From: Trogon surrucura
Taxonomy: Eukaryota > Chordata > Aves > Trogoniformes > Trogonidae
Direction of reading: 5' to 3'
Length of the DNA stretch: 64,000 bases
NCBI GenBank assembly: GCA_020746105.1
Contig: CM036618.1
Coordinates: forward strand, 91,940,122-92,004,121
Below, piece after piece: positions 14,401 to 29,400 of this stretch (the stretch's first letter is position 1; each line of letters starts with the position of its first letter). A program made the position numbers and the translations under genes. The notes under the pieces were generated by a model, which was given only the letters and a program-made list of their open reading frames with translations, had not been told where the DNA came from and searched no databases.

Positions 14401-17400
14401 GGCTGAAACTGGAACATAAGAGGTTCCGCTTAAACTCGAGAAGAAACTTCTTCTCAGTGAGGGTGACGGAACACTGGAACAGGCTGCCCAGGGAGGTTGT
14501 GGAGTCTCCTTCTCTGGAGACTTTCAAGACCCGCCTGGACATGTTCCTATGTAGCATTATCTAGGCATTCCTGCTCTGGCGGGGGGATTGGACTTGATGA
14601 TCTTTCGAGGTCCCTTCCAATCCCTGACATTCTATGATTCTATGAAGTTTACAGCTGTGTAAGACGATGGGCAGGGATCATCTCTGCACGTGGCTCAGCA
14701 GAGGAAAGATTTTCTGAGCACTCTGTAATCCTTTTCAGCTAAAACAGTTGATAAATGCAGTTGGAACTAACCCTGTTAGTTTTGCCTGAGGTGCATTAGG
14801 GGACATTCTGATGATTTTTTTTTTTCACTAACAGAGTGGTGCAGGTAAGTAGCTTCCAGCTAGTGATTAGTGATGAGCTGCTGGGAGCACTGCCCTCTCC
14901 AGCCATCCCAGTGAGATCCAAAGAGGATGCCTGTTTACAGTTTTAACTGAAGGCCAAAGCTGAGTTGGTGTATTCCGACCAGAATGCAGTTAGCTGGTAT
15001 TTATATACCTGATTGTTGCTATAGTCCATAATATTTATTTATGTATTTCTATTTTATTGTAGGAATTTCTATTTCTATGACTGCCTTGTAGAAAATATGT
15101 TTTAATATGCAAATCAATGACATTTCACAGTAGTTTTTATCATGTAAACATAATCTATTTACTACTATTTTTGGTACGTGTCCTTTTATCATTACAGAAT
15201 GCTGAGGCCTGGAACAATTTATCAACTGCTTATATCAGATTAAAACAGAAGTAAGTAGTTACTTCAGAAGGATTAGAAGATACCACTTCCAAAATAAATA
15301 AATGGGATTTCCTACTTTTTACACTGTTTTTTATTCTTGTGTTGTATTTACCTTGTATTTTGTAACTATTATCCCTTCAGTTCTTTCTCCCAGGTTGGAT
15401 CGTTGATAATGTATTTTATTTTACAGGAAATAAAGTTTCATAAGCTTTATAAAAGTAGCTACGTCTCAACCTATACTTTTTTCTTTTATGATATAGTAAG
15501 TACAGCGACTAAAACATTCATATTAAAGTTGAAAACGAATTTGACAATGACGTTAAAAACTAATTTGACAATTAAGTTTAAAAGATACATCCATTTCAAG
15601 CAAACTATATATTCAGACCTAAGTCAATTCCTACTGCATTACTCTCAGTAGATTTAAGGGAAAGACACATACTAGCTCACTATTTTTAAAAATATTAAAA
15701 TAAAAATAAGATACTTAATTGTTTTCTTTAAATCAGTACTACCTTAAGATTGTGCATTTTGCTAAGACTTAGCAGACAACAGATAAATGTAAAAGGTCTA
15801 AGTCTTTTCTGAAAAGTGCATGCAAACAACTTGCTGAGGTGCAAATGTTTTGTTGTTTTGGGAGTTTGTTTGCTTTGTAAGAGCCCACAACCTTTGTGTA
15901 TTCTGAATTTCCTCCGGAAAAACTAGTTGTGATGAAAACAGACTCTGCTATTTGGTTTACCAGAAAAAACTTCTCTGGGTACTGGTAGGTCTCTGAAATC
16001 TAGATCTTGTATTTCTTAGATTGAACTAGGACTGGACCCTCCATCCTTTGGGTGAAAGATTCCTGGTTTCCAAGACAGAATGACATACCAGCACTGCCTA
16101 CTGTGTCCTGCTTGGATATGAGTTGGTTTAGCTGTTGCCCTGATTAAAGATACGCCATCATTATATGATGTATTTAAATACACGGGGGGGTTGTTTTGGG
16201 AACCTAGAGGACTTTATGAGCGTAGCAAGAGCGTTGATATGAAGAATGTGATTTCAATCCCATCCCTCTGCCATCTTGTCTACATTTCAGAATTCCTTCT
16301 GATTGGCATTTGCCCTTTTGATAACTTGCTAACTTTTTTGAGAAGGTGGGGGAGATCATACAGCCTGATCCTGCAGATGTTGAAGAGCAGTTTCAGAAAC
16401 AGTTTTCTCAAGGTGACTGGGGTACAAGCCTGTTGGAGAGCTGTGCAGATCCCAGCTTCCATTTTAGCAAAATCCACAGAGAAAGGAGCCAGTCTCTATT
16501 CTTCTCTGGTATCATCTCTCAAAATCAGTTCTGAAATCCCTTACTAAGACCATTAACAGTGGAGGAGACCCAACTGTTAGTACGTTTGCTTGACAGCATC
16601 ACATGTCAGTGTAGCAGAAGTAGGGGGGAAAAAAAAGAGTGAACATGGGAAGATCCTGCCTGTGGACTGTTCTGCCGTAGCTATGCCAAAAGGCCAGATT
16701 TCCTTCAATAGTTTTGCCTTATCAGTCTTTGCGTGTATTTGGTAACTTTTTTAATACTGTGGGCTTAGGTTGGCAGTTACTTACATTTTTTCCCGACGCA
16801 GCTCTTCCAAACTTTTGATGGCCTGAAGTTAAATATTCCCTTTTACTGGCTGGGATATTTATGTTCTCCTGGAACATCTTTTTGAAACTCAACCAGTAAT
16901 TTCTTTGAGCTGTCTTTCTTTAGAAACAGCATTTTTAGCAACTTACTCAAGCAATAGGGCAAGCGAACTGCAAATTTTGATTAGAGACCATCTTTATATG
17001 ATCTTTATTAAGGAGAGATTTATTGTCGTACCTCCCCAAAGAAGGTTTTGACCAGATTGGGAAGACTGTCTAAGTTTTCATTTAAAGGAATTGTTCTTTT
17101 GTGGTTTTTCTACATATCATGACTGTTCACCTGAGAGCAAGCTTCAGTATCTTCAAATCCTAAGAACCATATCATTCTGATTATCTAGTAAAGCTTTTTT
17201 TACAATTTCAAATTTATTGAAACTTTTGGCAGTATGTTAAAAGCTTTAAGTAGTAGGCACCCAGACCTGTTAAGTAATGTAGCTTTGTGTGATGAAGTAA
17301 GTTGATATCATTCTGCATCTGCCATGAACTCATTGACTTTTGTTTAATGTGTTATAACAGCAGCCTGACTAAGATTGTTTTCTCATGGTTCCAGTTAAAA

Positions 17401-20400
17401 ATCCAGGAAAGGAAATATTTACATAGATGGTACAATTAAAATGATTTTTTGTTAAAATGTAATTATGAGAAAGTACAGTGGAGTAAACTGAAAGGAAGTA
17501 ATTGGCAAGAGAGATTAAGGAGTTATCAGTATTGTAAATTATGAACAATAATTTTTACATTGCACTGTTTTCAAAACCTGATTTTTTCAAAATCTTTGCT
17601 AACTGATTTTAGTATAGAAACCTTCTCTATGTTCTAAACCTTAAATACAGAATCTTCTTTTCTATATTTTTTTTTTGTTAGAATCAAAGCTTTTCGAACC
17701 CTCCAGGAAGCTCTCAAGTGCAACTATGAGCACTGGCAAATATGGGAGAACTATCTTCTCACCAGTACAGATGTTGGAGAGTTTTCAGAAGCAATTAAAG
17801 CTTATCACCGGCTCATGGACTTAAGAGAAAAGTACAAGGATACACAGGTGAGGAAGCTATGTTAAGTCATCTTATACATTCATTAATTTTTCTTGTGAGC
17901 GATTTCTGCTGATAATGATATCAGGAATGATAGTACGTATGTCAGTGAAATTATATAGGCAAGCCATTTAATTTTTTTGAGATCTGGACTGTAAGACTAA
18001 GTATTTAAAATATGACAAATATGAGCCTTGCAGTTTTAAGATTTTTTCTTAAATAAAACACAGTGCCTACCCAATATTCCTGCATGTCTTAGCATCAGAA
18101 ATAAAACGAATTATTTAGTTTAAAGAAAAGTAAGCTGTTCTCATTTGTTTGAAACTTACAGAAAAGAACCTTTGAAAGTGAATTATGTTTCATAGATTTA
18201 ATGCATTATGGTCAAAACATTCATTCTTAATAATCAGAACAAAGAAAAATAAAGGAGGTATGTTGCTGATCTGTCACTGTAGTTTAGTTAAATTCATTTA
18301 ACTTTTTTGTTTGTGAATGTACACTCTGGACAAAATCCAGAGAGCCTACTTTAACAGCTTCAGCTGGGATGTTACCTTGTCTAAAACCAGGTCCTGATCC
18401 AAGCAGGGTTCTGTACACGCAGTAAAACCAGCAAGGTGAATCTGAAAGGTGAGCCAAAGAATCCCTTCAGCAGAGCAGTGAAATGCCTCCACAAGCCTTT
18501 ACAAAATTAATGGATCTGGTTGAAGATCTTATGAGCTCTTAGGGAGTTGGTGCGTAGTACCAGAGTAAGTGGGCCCAGCTGCTGCTGGTTGTTGATCTCA
18601 GGAGTACGTTTCTTTTGTTATCCTATGAAATGATTAAAAGTAGCTTTCCTGGATCTTGAAAGTTTGAGTCCAGTGATAAGGAGAGAGAAGAGATAGAATT
18701 AATTACGGTTGTGGACACATTTTATTTGTTCATGGAGGGCTGGGATGTTAAAAACTTTTTTAGATAACTTTTTAATAACAAATTGTATGTGAGTACAACA
18801 CTTAACTGGGTTTGATTGAACGTTAAAAGATCTCAAACTTTCTTTGAACTAAAAGGTGTCTATGGAAAATAGTCTTATATATGGTAAAGATTAGTGTTTG
18901 TCAGCTACAGTGTTGTGGTGCTGGTGGGGCCTGTGTGTTTATTCGTGGAACATCTTGTAGACAGTTGGCTTTTTTAATGACTGATTTTTTTCAATTGTTA
19001 ATTTAAATAAAATTTTTGATGTAGTCTGCCATCTCAGGGGGGACCTTATTACCATGTACTAGTATATGAAGGGTGGCTACCAAGAAGATGGAGTCTCCCT
19101 TTTTATGAAGAGCCACATGGATAAGATGAGGGGGAATGGGTACAAGTTGCTCCTGGGGAAATTCCAGTTGGACTCCAGAGGAAAATTCTTCACCGTGAGA
19201 GTAATTAGACATTGAAATAGTCTTCCAAGAGAAGTGGTGGATTCCCCAACCTTAGACAGTTTTAACGCTCAGCTTGGCAGGGTGCTGGGCCATCTCATTT
19301 CAGCTGCATTTCTTTACTTTAAAGGGTTGGGCTAGATGATCCTTGAGGTCTCTTCCGATCTGGTAATCTATGACTCTGTGATTATTTTAGTCAGATGACG
19401 ACTGAGCAGGAGTAGACTCTTCTACATGTATTTGTCCATTTTACATATTTTGAGGTGACACAGACTCCTGTTAGTGTGTTTTGTCAAATTTTATACAGGA
19501 TATTTTGTTAAAATATTCAGAGATATTTCTGGGTTTGTTGTATAGCTCTTTTTTTCATCTTGTTCTCATACAACTTTTAGAATTTCTACAGAAGTATGCT
19601 GTGTATCCTATTTTTTTTTCTTTGTATCCCAATTTTAACTTTTGTCTTATGAAATACGATGTGCTTTATGGGTTTCATCATAACTTCTAATACAGTGTCC
19701 TCAATTACAAGAATTTTAGTAGTTGGCCAAGAAAAAACTCGGAGCCTGATTAAAGAATTTCAGAAAGTCTTTAATCAGTAATATTACAGAGAAGAGTATT
19801 CCCATAGCAAAACCAAAAAAAAGCACATAAAAATAAAAGCTTCTCCTGAGATTGTTTACAAAGGTCACCATTAATTTCTGAGTCTCCCCTGCTTGCCAAT
19901 TGGCCTGTTTCAAGTAGAGGTGCTCTATAACCCTCTTGTGCAATTGTATTTTAATAAAATAAAATCACAGAACAGGAATAAGTTGAAGCACACACTTCTG
20001 TTTCCATGCAACATAGTGCGATCTTCTCTCATGTTAGTAGTTGTAGATTTTAATTAATAGATGACATAGTGCTGAGAAGGAAAGTAGGAGTTGAAATGCA
20101 TGGGACTGAAAGAAACAAGTTGAGTTACTGATTCAAGTTCTTTGTGAAAACAGAAAGCCAATCACCAGTCTCTTCTAGCATAATCATTGTTGCACAAGGC
20201 TCCTTGCAAGGCTGAGTGCATCAATTAAGAGTGTGCAATTGAGTGTATAATTTGACACGCCCTTGGTTTGTATAGTTACATCAGATTATTTTAGCATAAT
20301 ATGGAGTCGTATTTGTAAATCATTGATTTCTTGTAATAATAGTAAAGACATTCGTATCTTCATCTGTCATTTCTGTTAGGCTGTTGCTGTCTTTTTGTGC

Positions 20401-23400
20401 CAGACTTGTGAGGACAGAATGCAGCTTTGGCCAATTTGCTTCTAAGCTATTTTAGTTATTTAACAATATCATCTTTGTGACAAACGTTTTGAGATCGGGA
20501 TATCATGAGGCTTAAAAATATGTGTATGTACGGATTCTGCAGACAGAACTGAAAAGGAAAAGATGAAGGGCTCGTTCAAAAACGAGCAGCAATGCAGTAA
20601 AAGATTACAGCAAAGGACGTACTTGCCAAAGTGTAAGTTTCCTAGTATTCCCCTTAAACGTTACAGGTGTACTTTCTTACCTTCCTTCCTTCCTGGTTCT
20701 GAGTTCTTCAGATTTCCTTATTCCTCTTAATTTTCACAGACCTACTGAGAAATATACCTTGAAAACCTTTAATGTAGATGTTACACAATAAAAGATAAGG
20801 TCTTACTGAATTGTCACTAGTTTCACTTAGTGGAACAGTCACTAAAGAGGATCCAAGCAGAAAGTCTTACCTGTTATCATCAATTTAACCTTTGAATTAT
20901 TAGTCTGAGTGAGGTGATCAAGATACCTGAAAGATTTCTTCAACTTCTAATCGTACTGCTTTGCATCAGATGCATGCTTGTGGGGAGAAGCAAGCTTTTT
21001 TACTTGGAAAGTTGCAGTTCTCTGAATAGCAAAGTTATTTTGTGGGTGGAAAAGCTGTTTTGATACATGGCTTCCAGAAAGCAGATCTTCATCCTGTGCT
21101 TTCAAAGAATATGAATTCAGAGCCATGGACAAATGGTTCCTCTCTGCAATTCTGTGTTCTAGAGAATCTAGCAATGTTTTTCTCTTACACTTTCCATCAA
21201 ATACCACCCTCATTTCAGGAGTTTGTATTGCCAAACTCTTTCTAATAAAAATTTCCTATATTTGATAAAATGCAATAATTAATTGTTGGGTTTCATGTTA
21301 ACTGAGTCATTCTACTAAAAAAAATTGTTTTAGGAAAATGACATCACAAATATTAAACTGCATATGCCTTTCTTTGAAGTGTAATATACTTTGATACTGT
21401 CATAATTTTTGCATTACTTTCTGCCAGTGAACTACATGTTGGTTTGTGAGAATGCACCCCTGTCCTGCTTTTGCTACAGTAGTGGTATATTTGTGTGGTT
21501 GGGGCTATTGACAGATCATCTTTGAAATGGGTTTTATTACTGCCTTGATATTAATATTGCTATTAATGTGATTTCATTGTAAGTATTAATATCACAGGGA
21601 CAAAAATGTTGAAGCGTTTAAGTTGCCAAAGGATGCATCTCAAGTTAGGAAGTACCATCATGAACGTGTTTGTAAACCCTTTTCTGTCCTATCTTAAATG
21701 CAAGCGCTACGACACTTCCCCTTTGTTTTTGTAATTTCTTCCCCAATCTCTGTGTCTCATGCACTACACAGAACAGATAGTTCTCACGTAATCAGCCATA
21801 GGTTTTCTGGGGTTTATTTTCTTCTAATTTATCGTATGATCCAATGTCTTAATTTACCTTTGCTATTCCTCATTTTATTAAAAGTAACTGAGGCACAGTG
21901 AAACTGTTTTCTAGTTTTCAGTGTCCACTTTGGAACACAAAGACTCATGCTTCTTTCAGTGACGCTTGGTGTTATGTAGCATTTCAGACATGCAAAGCCC
22001 AGCTCCCAGTGAGTTCAACAGCAGCTGCACATGCTCAGCATTTCTGCAGGTTGGAAGAGTGACTCAGAAAGTACAACCATTAAATGAGTCCTGGTAAAAA
22101 GCTTGATTGAACTGACTTGACTAGTAGTTCACCAGAAGTGCATTAAACAGTTTCCCAAGGTGTTATTCAGTTGCCTTCCAGTTTCTATCTCATCCACTAT
22201 AGATCTTTCAGTTTCTGCAGGTAGTTAAATAAAGGTCATGTAAACAACAGTGTCAGCCACTACCTGAATTAAACTGGTTCAGCCTGTTTACTGATTATTT
22301 TATAACTATATTATAATGTAAAAATTTCTTTAGGATATTGCCACAATTTCCTGTACGATGCTTTTTCACACTAGCCTGTCCCAGTAACCCAAATTGCTGT
22401 CTTAGCTCTTTGGCCTCTTTATCTTTGCCAGCCATAGAATCTTAGAGATGAGGTTTAAATTAGTTGGATTACTCTTAGTAAAATCTGTGCTTGTCATATG
22501 GTACTATGGTTGTATTTCACCGAGTCATAAATAGAGAACGGATCTTACAGATGTCATTAAATATGCTGATAGTGATTTGAGTTGAAGTGAAGGCTCTTTC
22601 CTGCTGCTTCTTTCAGGTGCTGGCTATCCTGGTCAGAGCAGTAGTGGATGGTATGGCAGATCGCACTGGAGAGGTCGCAAGTGGATTGAAGGGGAAATTG
22701 CAAGAGCTCTTTGGCAGAGTGACTTCACGAGTGACAAATGATGGGGAGATCTGGAGACTTTATGCCCGACTTTATGGAAATGGGCAGAATGATAGTGGTG
22801 AAGATATCGAAAAGGTAAATGTGTTCTGAGAGATATATTTTTGTGGATACGCCCTTCTGGTACAAACCTTCTGTTCTCTAACAAACTATAGTGCTGTACT
22901 AAGACATGCTCTTGTTCCAGATGCGTTTTTGCTTTTTTCTATTTTTCACGTTCCTACAGCACACATTTTTATTATCTAGCAGGAACAAGATGTTTTATAT
23001 CAGTTTTTGTGCATTTTAAGAAAATCTTTTATCAGTGTTTCATTTTTAAATGTTCTATCACACCGTATGTGCATCATCTTGGACTTGTATTGTGAAGCTT
23101 TTCTTGGCAGCAATCTAATGCTTGTAACCTAATAATGGGGGTTTTGGTGGGTTTGTTTATGGGGGTTTTTTTAAGTTGCAATTTAAAGTATTTCAGCTTC
23201 TGAGGAAAAAAAAAAGTGGATCTTAATGATGTGATCCAGTGGCTTTAAAAGCCATCTGTATTCTTCTTTGCAATCACGAAGGGAAAATGCATTAAGATAG
23301 TCTATACCACAGCTGGAGTTCCCAGAGTAAATGTGCTTTGTCCTTACTTAGATTAAAATAGAATTAAATGATGCTATTTAATTCTTTGTCTGTTGGACCA

Positions 23401-26400
23401 TTGGTTTCTCTTTACCTGTCTCTGGTTTTGCTGCAGTAACTTCCGTCTCTTGCTCCTGGCACTTCCCACGTAATCAATTTGATTGCATTTTTTTAAATAG
23501 CCAATCTGCACTGCTTGTGTTTACTTTGTTGTATGCTGGAGTGTGCTTTGCGTTTCGTATTAGATTTCCAAAATTCAAATAACCTCGCACGCTCCAAAAA
23601 TACTTATTACGGGTCATCGGATCTTCACTGAAGCTGAAAATACACGAGGTCAGCATTCACTATGTGTTTCTGAACAGGGGTAAACCTTTGGCCTGGGTAA
23701 AACTGTCAGTGTGGAGGATTGCTTGTCGCTTGATGTCAAATATATTAGGCAGATGGTTGGGCCTGTGGGGTTCAACTTATAATTATTTGGGTCTTGCTCA
23801 CTGCTCTTTATGCTCTGCCCTGTGGAGTACTTTATTTAGTCATTGCCAGTGTCCATTATACCTTCAATTCCTCCCTCTTTTCCTTCCTTTTTCTTTACAG
23901 CTAAACAATAAAAGAGATTTGGCCTATTTAGAATGCAGAAGTACAGACACTGCAATATCCTGTAATATATCCTTAAATTCTTACTCAGACATGCAAAGTA
24001 GCAGAGGCCTTGTCTATACTATAAATGTAATCATTTCAGAATCTGGTTACATCACAGTATTTTTCACTAACCCAGTTAAAAACATGGTTTCAATTTGTAG
24101 AGTAGACAGGACTTTAACTGTGTTTCCTAATGTGACTGGTTATGGAACACACTTGTGGTCTGGCTTGCCCTGGGAAAGGGAGTGATGTTTACAAATACTT
24201 AAGGTATGCTTATGTGTGTAGCCAATTATCCCGGTATAACAATCATGAAAGAGCAAAACTGCTTACAGCCACAGCATGAAGTAATTTACAGTGTAAAAAA
24301 TAATTTACAGTACAGATAGATAATTGCTGGTAGCTTTTCTGATATTATATTATAAAGTAAAATGTCAGAAGCAGTATTTATTGGCTTCGCTGCCACAAGC
24401 ACCATCATGTGTCAGTTGGATATTAAGTGAATATAACTCTTGTAAAAAAATTCCAGATGTATCATTGCAGTTTTCCACCTGCATTTATTATGTGAAAGGT
24501 CACTGAATTCTGGAAGGGCACTCTGTGTGGTGGCATCATAGGACGAAGAAATGGGAAAAGATCTATCACAGTGTCGTGTACCTCCTTACAATTGTAGGGT
24601 TTGACCTTTATTCCATAATGTAATATCTTATTTAGTGTAGATATAATTATATTTAATAATTTGTGTTCTTAATATTGGATTTGAAACAAACATTGTATGT
24701 CTGGCATACAGGGTGAGCTGGTTGTTGGGTTTTTTTACCTTTCTGCTCTGCTGCCATATCTGATGCCATGAATCACTAGAGTCTACAGTTGTAATTCACA
24801 GGAGTTCTTTGTAAATTTAATCAAAGTCAGACAGGATTTACAAGTTAGGAGTGTAAAAGTGTTGAAACATTGGGTTTGTGGTTTTTTTCCTTAGCTTAGC
24901 ATATATTTACTCTTGTACTTTCTTGTGTCTGACCAGTCACCTCATTCAGTACTTGATTCTTTCCTTTGCTGAATGCAGCCCAGTCCAACTCTTTCCCAAC
25001 ACAGAATCTTTCCGACCTTCAAGTTTCCTGCTCATCCATACTCAGGTTATGAAACCCTTCTGTTCCTTGAACTTTCCCCAGCTTATAACTGTTTCTTTCC
25101 AGGATAAACCCAGGTTCTAGAAGTGCACCAAACAACCCGCAAGACTTAAAATTCTTTCCCCTCCCCAACATCTGTCAGCAACCCCCCTGCCCCCTAATTT
25201 GCTGCTCTGACTCAGACACATGCAGACTGGAATCAGACTGCTGTAAACACTGTTCCTTCTCTTCAAAGTTCTCGCCTCTGCTGGCCAGAATGACTACGAG
25301 GTTATTATGTAAAAAGTCATTTTCTCTAGTTTGACTCAATATACCTTTACTGCAGTTCACAGCAGCATGAGCAGTTCTATCACCTGAGCCATAGTGATTG
25401 GAACTCCGGTGGGAGAGAGAAGGTAGAAACTTCTGAGATGACAACCCTCAAATTTAATCTTTGTTTATCAGTCAGAAGTCTTTATATGTACATATACTAC
25501 ACTGAAAGTTTTTTATTCCTTTAAATATATAAATTCTGTAAAAGGATAATTGAAGAGTTGTCATCGAGCCAAGCCATGTAACTTCTGGCATGTATTTGTT
25601 CATTATTTCTGATGTTTTAGGAAAAAAACAAACTCAAAAACTGATTTCTTCTGCTTAAACTTTTCATGTTTTTTTTTTTTTTCCTTAATGAGACCTTCCT
25701 TCCAGATTGTTTATATTTATTTTCTGTGTTCATACTGAGAACCAGAGTAGTAGGGCAGCTAACAGCTGCATCTGTAAAATACATTATTCACCAAGAAACC
25801 ATATACAGAAAGAAAGTTATAATTTTTTTTAGGTACAAAATTGCTGTTCAAAGTCTTGAGTACAAGTGTTTTTTCCTTTTTTTTGTATGCATCTAATTAT
25901 GATGACTTGGCAAGCATGGGTCACATCCATCAGTCTAGACAGATTTTTAAAAGATAAAAATTAGACACATTACTTTATATGCCTCTTGTACTTGAGATGC
26001 AATATTGGTGAAGAACATCTGTGTTGCAGCTGGTGCTTAATGTTGCAGAGACGGGCACTATTCCAGCTGACAGGAAATCAAGCATAGTAAAGATACATTC
26101 ATTTTCTAGATGGAACATAAATTTTATAGATACTTAAAACTAAATTAGTCTCCTAGTTTTTCTCACATATCTTTTTTTTTTTTTTCTTCCTTGCAGTCAC
26201 TGCAGTGTCTCACTAAGGCACATAAATGTGAAATTCAATCAAGTGATTGGGAGAAAGATGTTTCTTCTTTTAAGGAAGTGGTGAAAGGAGCCATAGAGAT
26301 TGCACACGGTATGTTCTACCTGAAAAGAACTTTTATTATTAATGAAATGTATTAAGCTTATTAGCAAAATTAATATTATACTTTACCCACTGTATTTATT

Positions 26401-29400
26401 TCTGTTATTGGAACTCCTCTAACAGAGAGTATCATCCTGGTAGTGCATACAAATTATACTTGGAATGAGGCAGATATTGTGTTGTGTGAGTCAGTAAACA
26501 TATGACTGGTAAACATGAAATCAGTTAATTTCACGGTCTAGCAATTTCATAACGCAGGTGAAAATGCGTCTATAGTTCATCTCAGTCCTCAAATCATCAT
26601 GTAATTTGATTGACTGTGCCAGTCAGGAGATGGATAAAACATAGAGTATTTACTGTGCTGTGATATTTATGTTTAAGAAGGATACATGTGCCTGTTGGGT
26701 TTAGAGTTTTTTTCTCAAAATTACTTTACATTCTTTTTCTTTCTGTTTCTTTTTTTGTGATATTACATTAAAAAAAAGTCTATGGAAGATGTAATGATTT
26801 TTAATTAAATGCTGTTGTTTAAAGACTATTGCTGTAGAGGTAATGCTTTCTTGTTTTGGGGTCTTTTTCTTCCATGTTTGGATTCTAGTGGCTATAAAAT
26901 GCAGCAAGAACAAATCTAATCGTCAGGAAGCTTTGCAGATACTTTCTTCAGCTCGGCTCAACTTACGTGGCTTGTCATCCAAAGCAAAGGTAGGAATGCT
27001 TCAAAGTTAGGAATTTTTGTTTGAAAGCTAGGCATCTTTGTTCTGTTGCCAGAAACCATTTATCTGTTCAGAGTCGTTTATAAATCAGATAACACCTGCC
27101 TGTCCCAGTGCATCATCCGATGGATATTCACCTCTATGTTGTTAAGGATTCCAGTTTTAAGTAGACTTATATTTCCCTTCTTCCTGCTAGGCTTCAACTG
27201 AAATAAACTTACTAGTCTAAGAGATAGCATTGACATTTTAGAGTAAGTTAGAATTTTACTCAATGTTGGACAGACAGACTCGAATGTTTCGAATAAATCA
27301 GTGATTTCAAAGACCTGTTCCTTATATGAAGAGTCATGGGGGAAGCAGGGCAGTATCAGAAAGAATGGGTGTAAACCTGAAAAAAGGACCAAAATTTTAT
27401 CAGGACTACTTTGCATGACAAGTGTTTTGAAAACAGAGTTACTTATTAGAAGAGAGATCTAATTTTTAATAAGATTTTATGAAATTCACATATAAATTAA
27501 TTGGAAAATAACATCATGTTTGAGTCATATGTTTGGGTTTTGGAGTTGTGCCTCCATAGCCAGGCATTCAAAGAGCTGAGTGTTTCTGCACCATTATTAG
27601 CCTAGTTTTACCCTTCATCTTACAATGTGAGATGCAGCCATTGTTTAATGGAAGACTAATCTGGAATATGTTTTCATTCAAAATACACTCAGTGTCTTAA
27701 AGACATATTCCTTCTGGCTGTGTGTGGGATTTAGTAAATGTGAATTGCAGAGCACAAGTTTTATAACATGTGTGCTTGTGTTACGAAGTGTTGATCCGTC
27801 ATCAGTGTGCTAAACTTGGCTCGCTCTCTTTTAAGTCCTATAATTTTAAGGATAAAAGCCTAGGAAAGTTGTATAAGCAGACACAAGCTGGCTATTTAAC
27901 TGTGGTTTTAGATACTGGCATATATAAGTCTTAGGAGTGTGGTGAAAAAAGCTACAACACGTATGTTTTGTTGTGATTCACAAAATGTTGTGGTTTTTTT
28001 TTTAAAAAGTGTGTAGACTGTGACTGTAGAGAATGAAGACTACTTGAGATAAATTACAGAAATACAAGTACAGGTGGTTTATATTATGCAAGATCATGCA
28101 GTATTTGGAAGATTGAGAATAGGTGAGTCTCATAAATTGTTCTCTTAATTCCTGAAGACACTAATTAAATGAACATCTGTATTACTGGCAGATAATGGTG
28201 CCTCTAAGTTGTACGGCACTTGTGAGAAAACTTAGGTGTTGGAGATAAAGCTCTTGGTATGACCTTGCTGGTTTTGCATACTTTCCAAGATGCCATCTTA
28301 TTTTTAATTTGAAGTCATATTGAATTTCTAAAGTGTGTTGTGGTTTAAAAACTCAGTTATCCTCTGTAAGATCCTATGCACAAACAGTTTAGCACTGTTT
28401 GTGCCTGTCCAAGCTTGACAATCTCCTTTTGCTGCCTTGTGAGTCAATATTAGTGTGGGGCGCTTTTTTTTCCTCTTCTCTTTTAACACACAAAAGCACT
28501 TAAAGAATGAGCTAAGAGAAGAGTCGGTAGTTAAGATTTCAGGAGGAATAAAGGAACAGTGAAAGTAACTTTTAAAAGATAAAATCCAAAAATTTCATAG
28601 TCAGGACATGCAGTTGAAAGAAATCAGTAGTTTTTGTACAGGTGAAACAATGTCACTTTGCACCTTTCCTGAAAGTTGTCTGCTGAATGCTGCAACTTGA
28701 TAATGTGTTACTAATGGATTCCTTTCTGTACAGAGCCTTCTGGGCAGTTGCATGCTCTGGCAGTGAGCATAGTAGGCTCTAGTCTGCTCCTTGCCCCCCA
28801 TGCACCATTGGGATCTGTCACGAGGGTCTCCAAAAAGGAGAATATTCATGGAGCTGTATCGTAAATGTATGAAATGTAGGTATTGTTCCAGGGAAACACA
28901 GGACACAGCCCAAAGAATGATGGTGCATGAAACTTACCCAGGCTCCATCTAGTTGAATAGATCTCTCTGAGAAAGAAAGAAAAAAAAAACTACAAGAAAA
29001 CAAAATAAACCCCGAACTACCAACACACCTCCCATCCCCACCCCGAACAAATAATTATATCATTCTGATTTATTTAGCTGTCTTAGCCAGAAAGAACTAA
29101 ACTTTGTCACATTCCCAGGGTGAGGATTTGGGGCTGAAAGTCAGAAAAGTTTCTGTACTTGTAGCAGAAACATGTTCGTATTTCTGTGTAAGATGTTCCT
29201 TTGTTCAGTGACAACACTGTTCTGAGGCACAGAACTAAAGACCTTCCTTCAGGCCTGTTAAGTACATTCTTGTTTAGATACGTATCTGTATTGTCCTGTT
29301 ATGTTTTGATGATATAACGATGTACAGATGTACTCCAGAGCAACTTTTGTTTTCATGGTTTCTTTTTGTCGCTAAATGTAGGCTTTTCATTTGTCTCAAA

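Noticed and set aside
13950..14417. 155-codon minus-strand open frame
   Set aside because: It is antisense to CR1 ORF2. The sense strand carries the recognisable reverse transcriptase family blocks.
22430..22490. ATAGAATCTTAGAGATGAGG resembling a CR1 3' end
   Set aside because: The resemblance stops after the first few bases and there is no TTGGAAGGGACC-type block.
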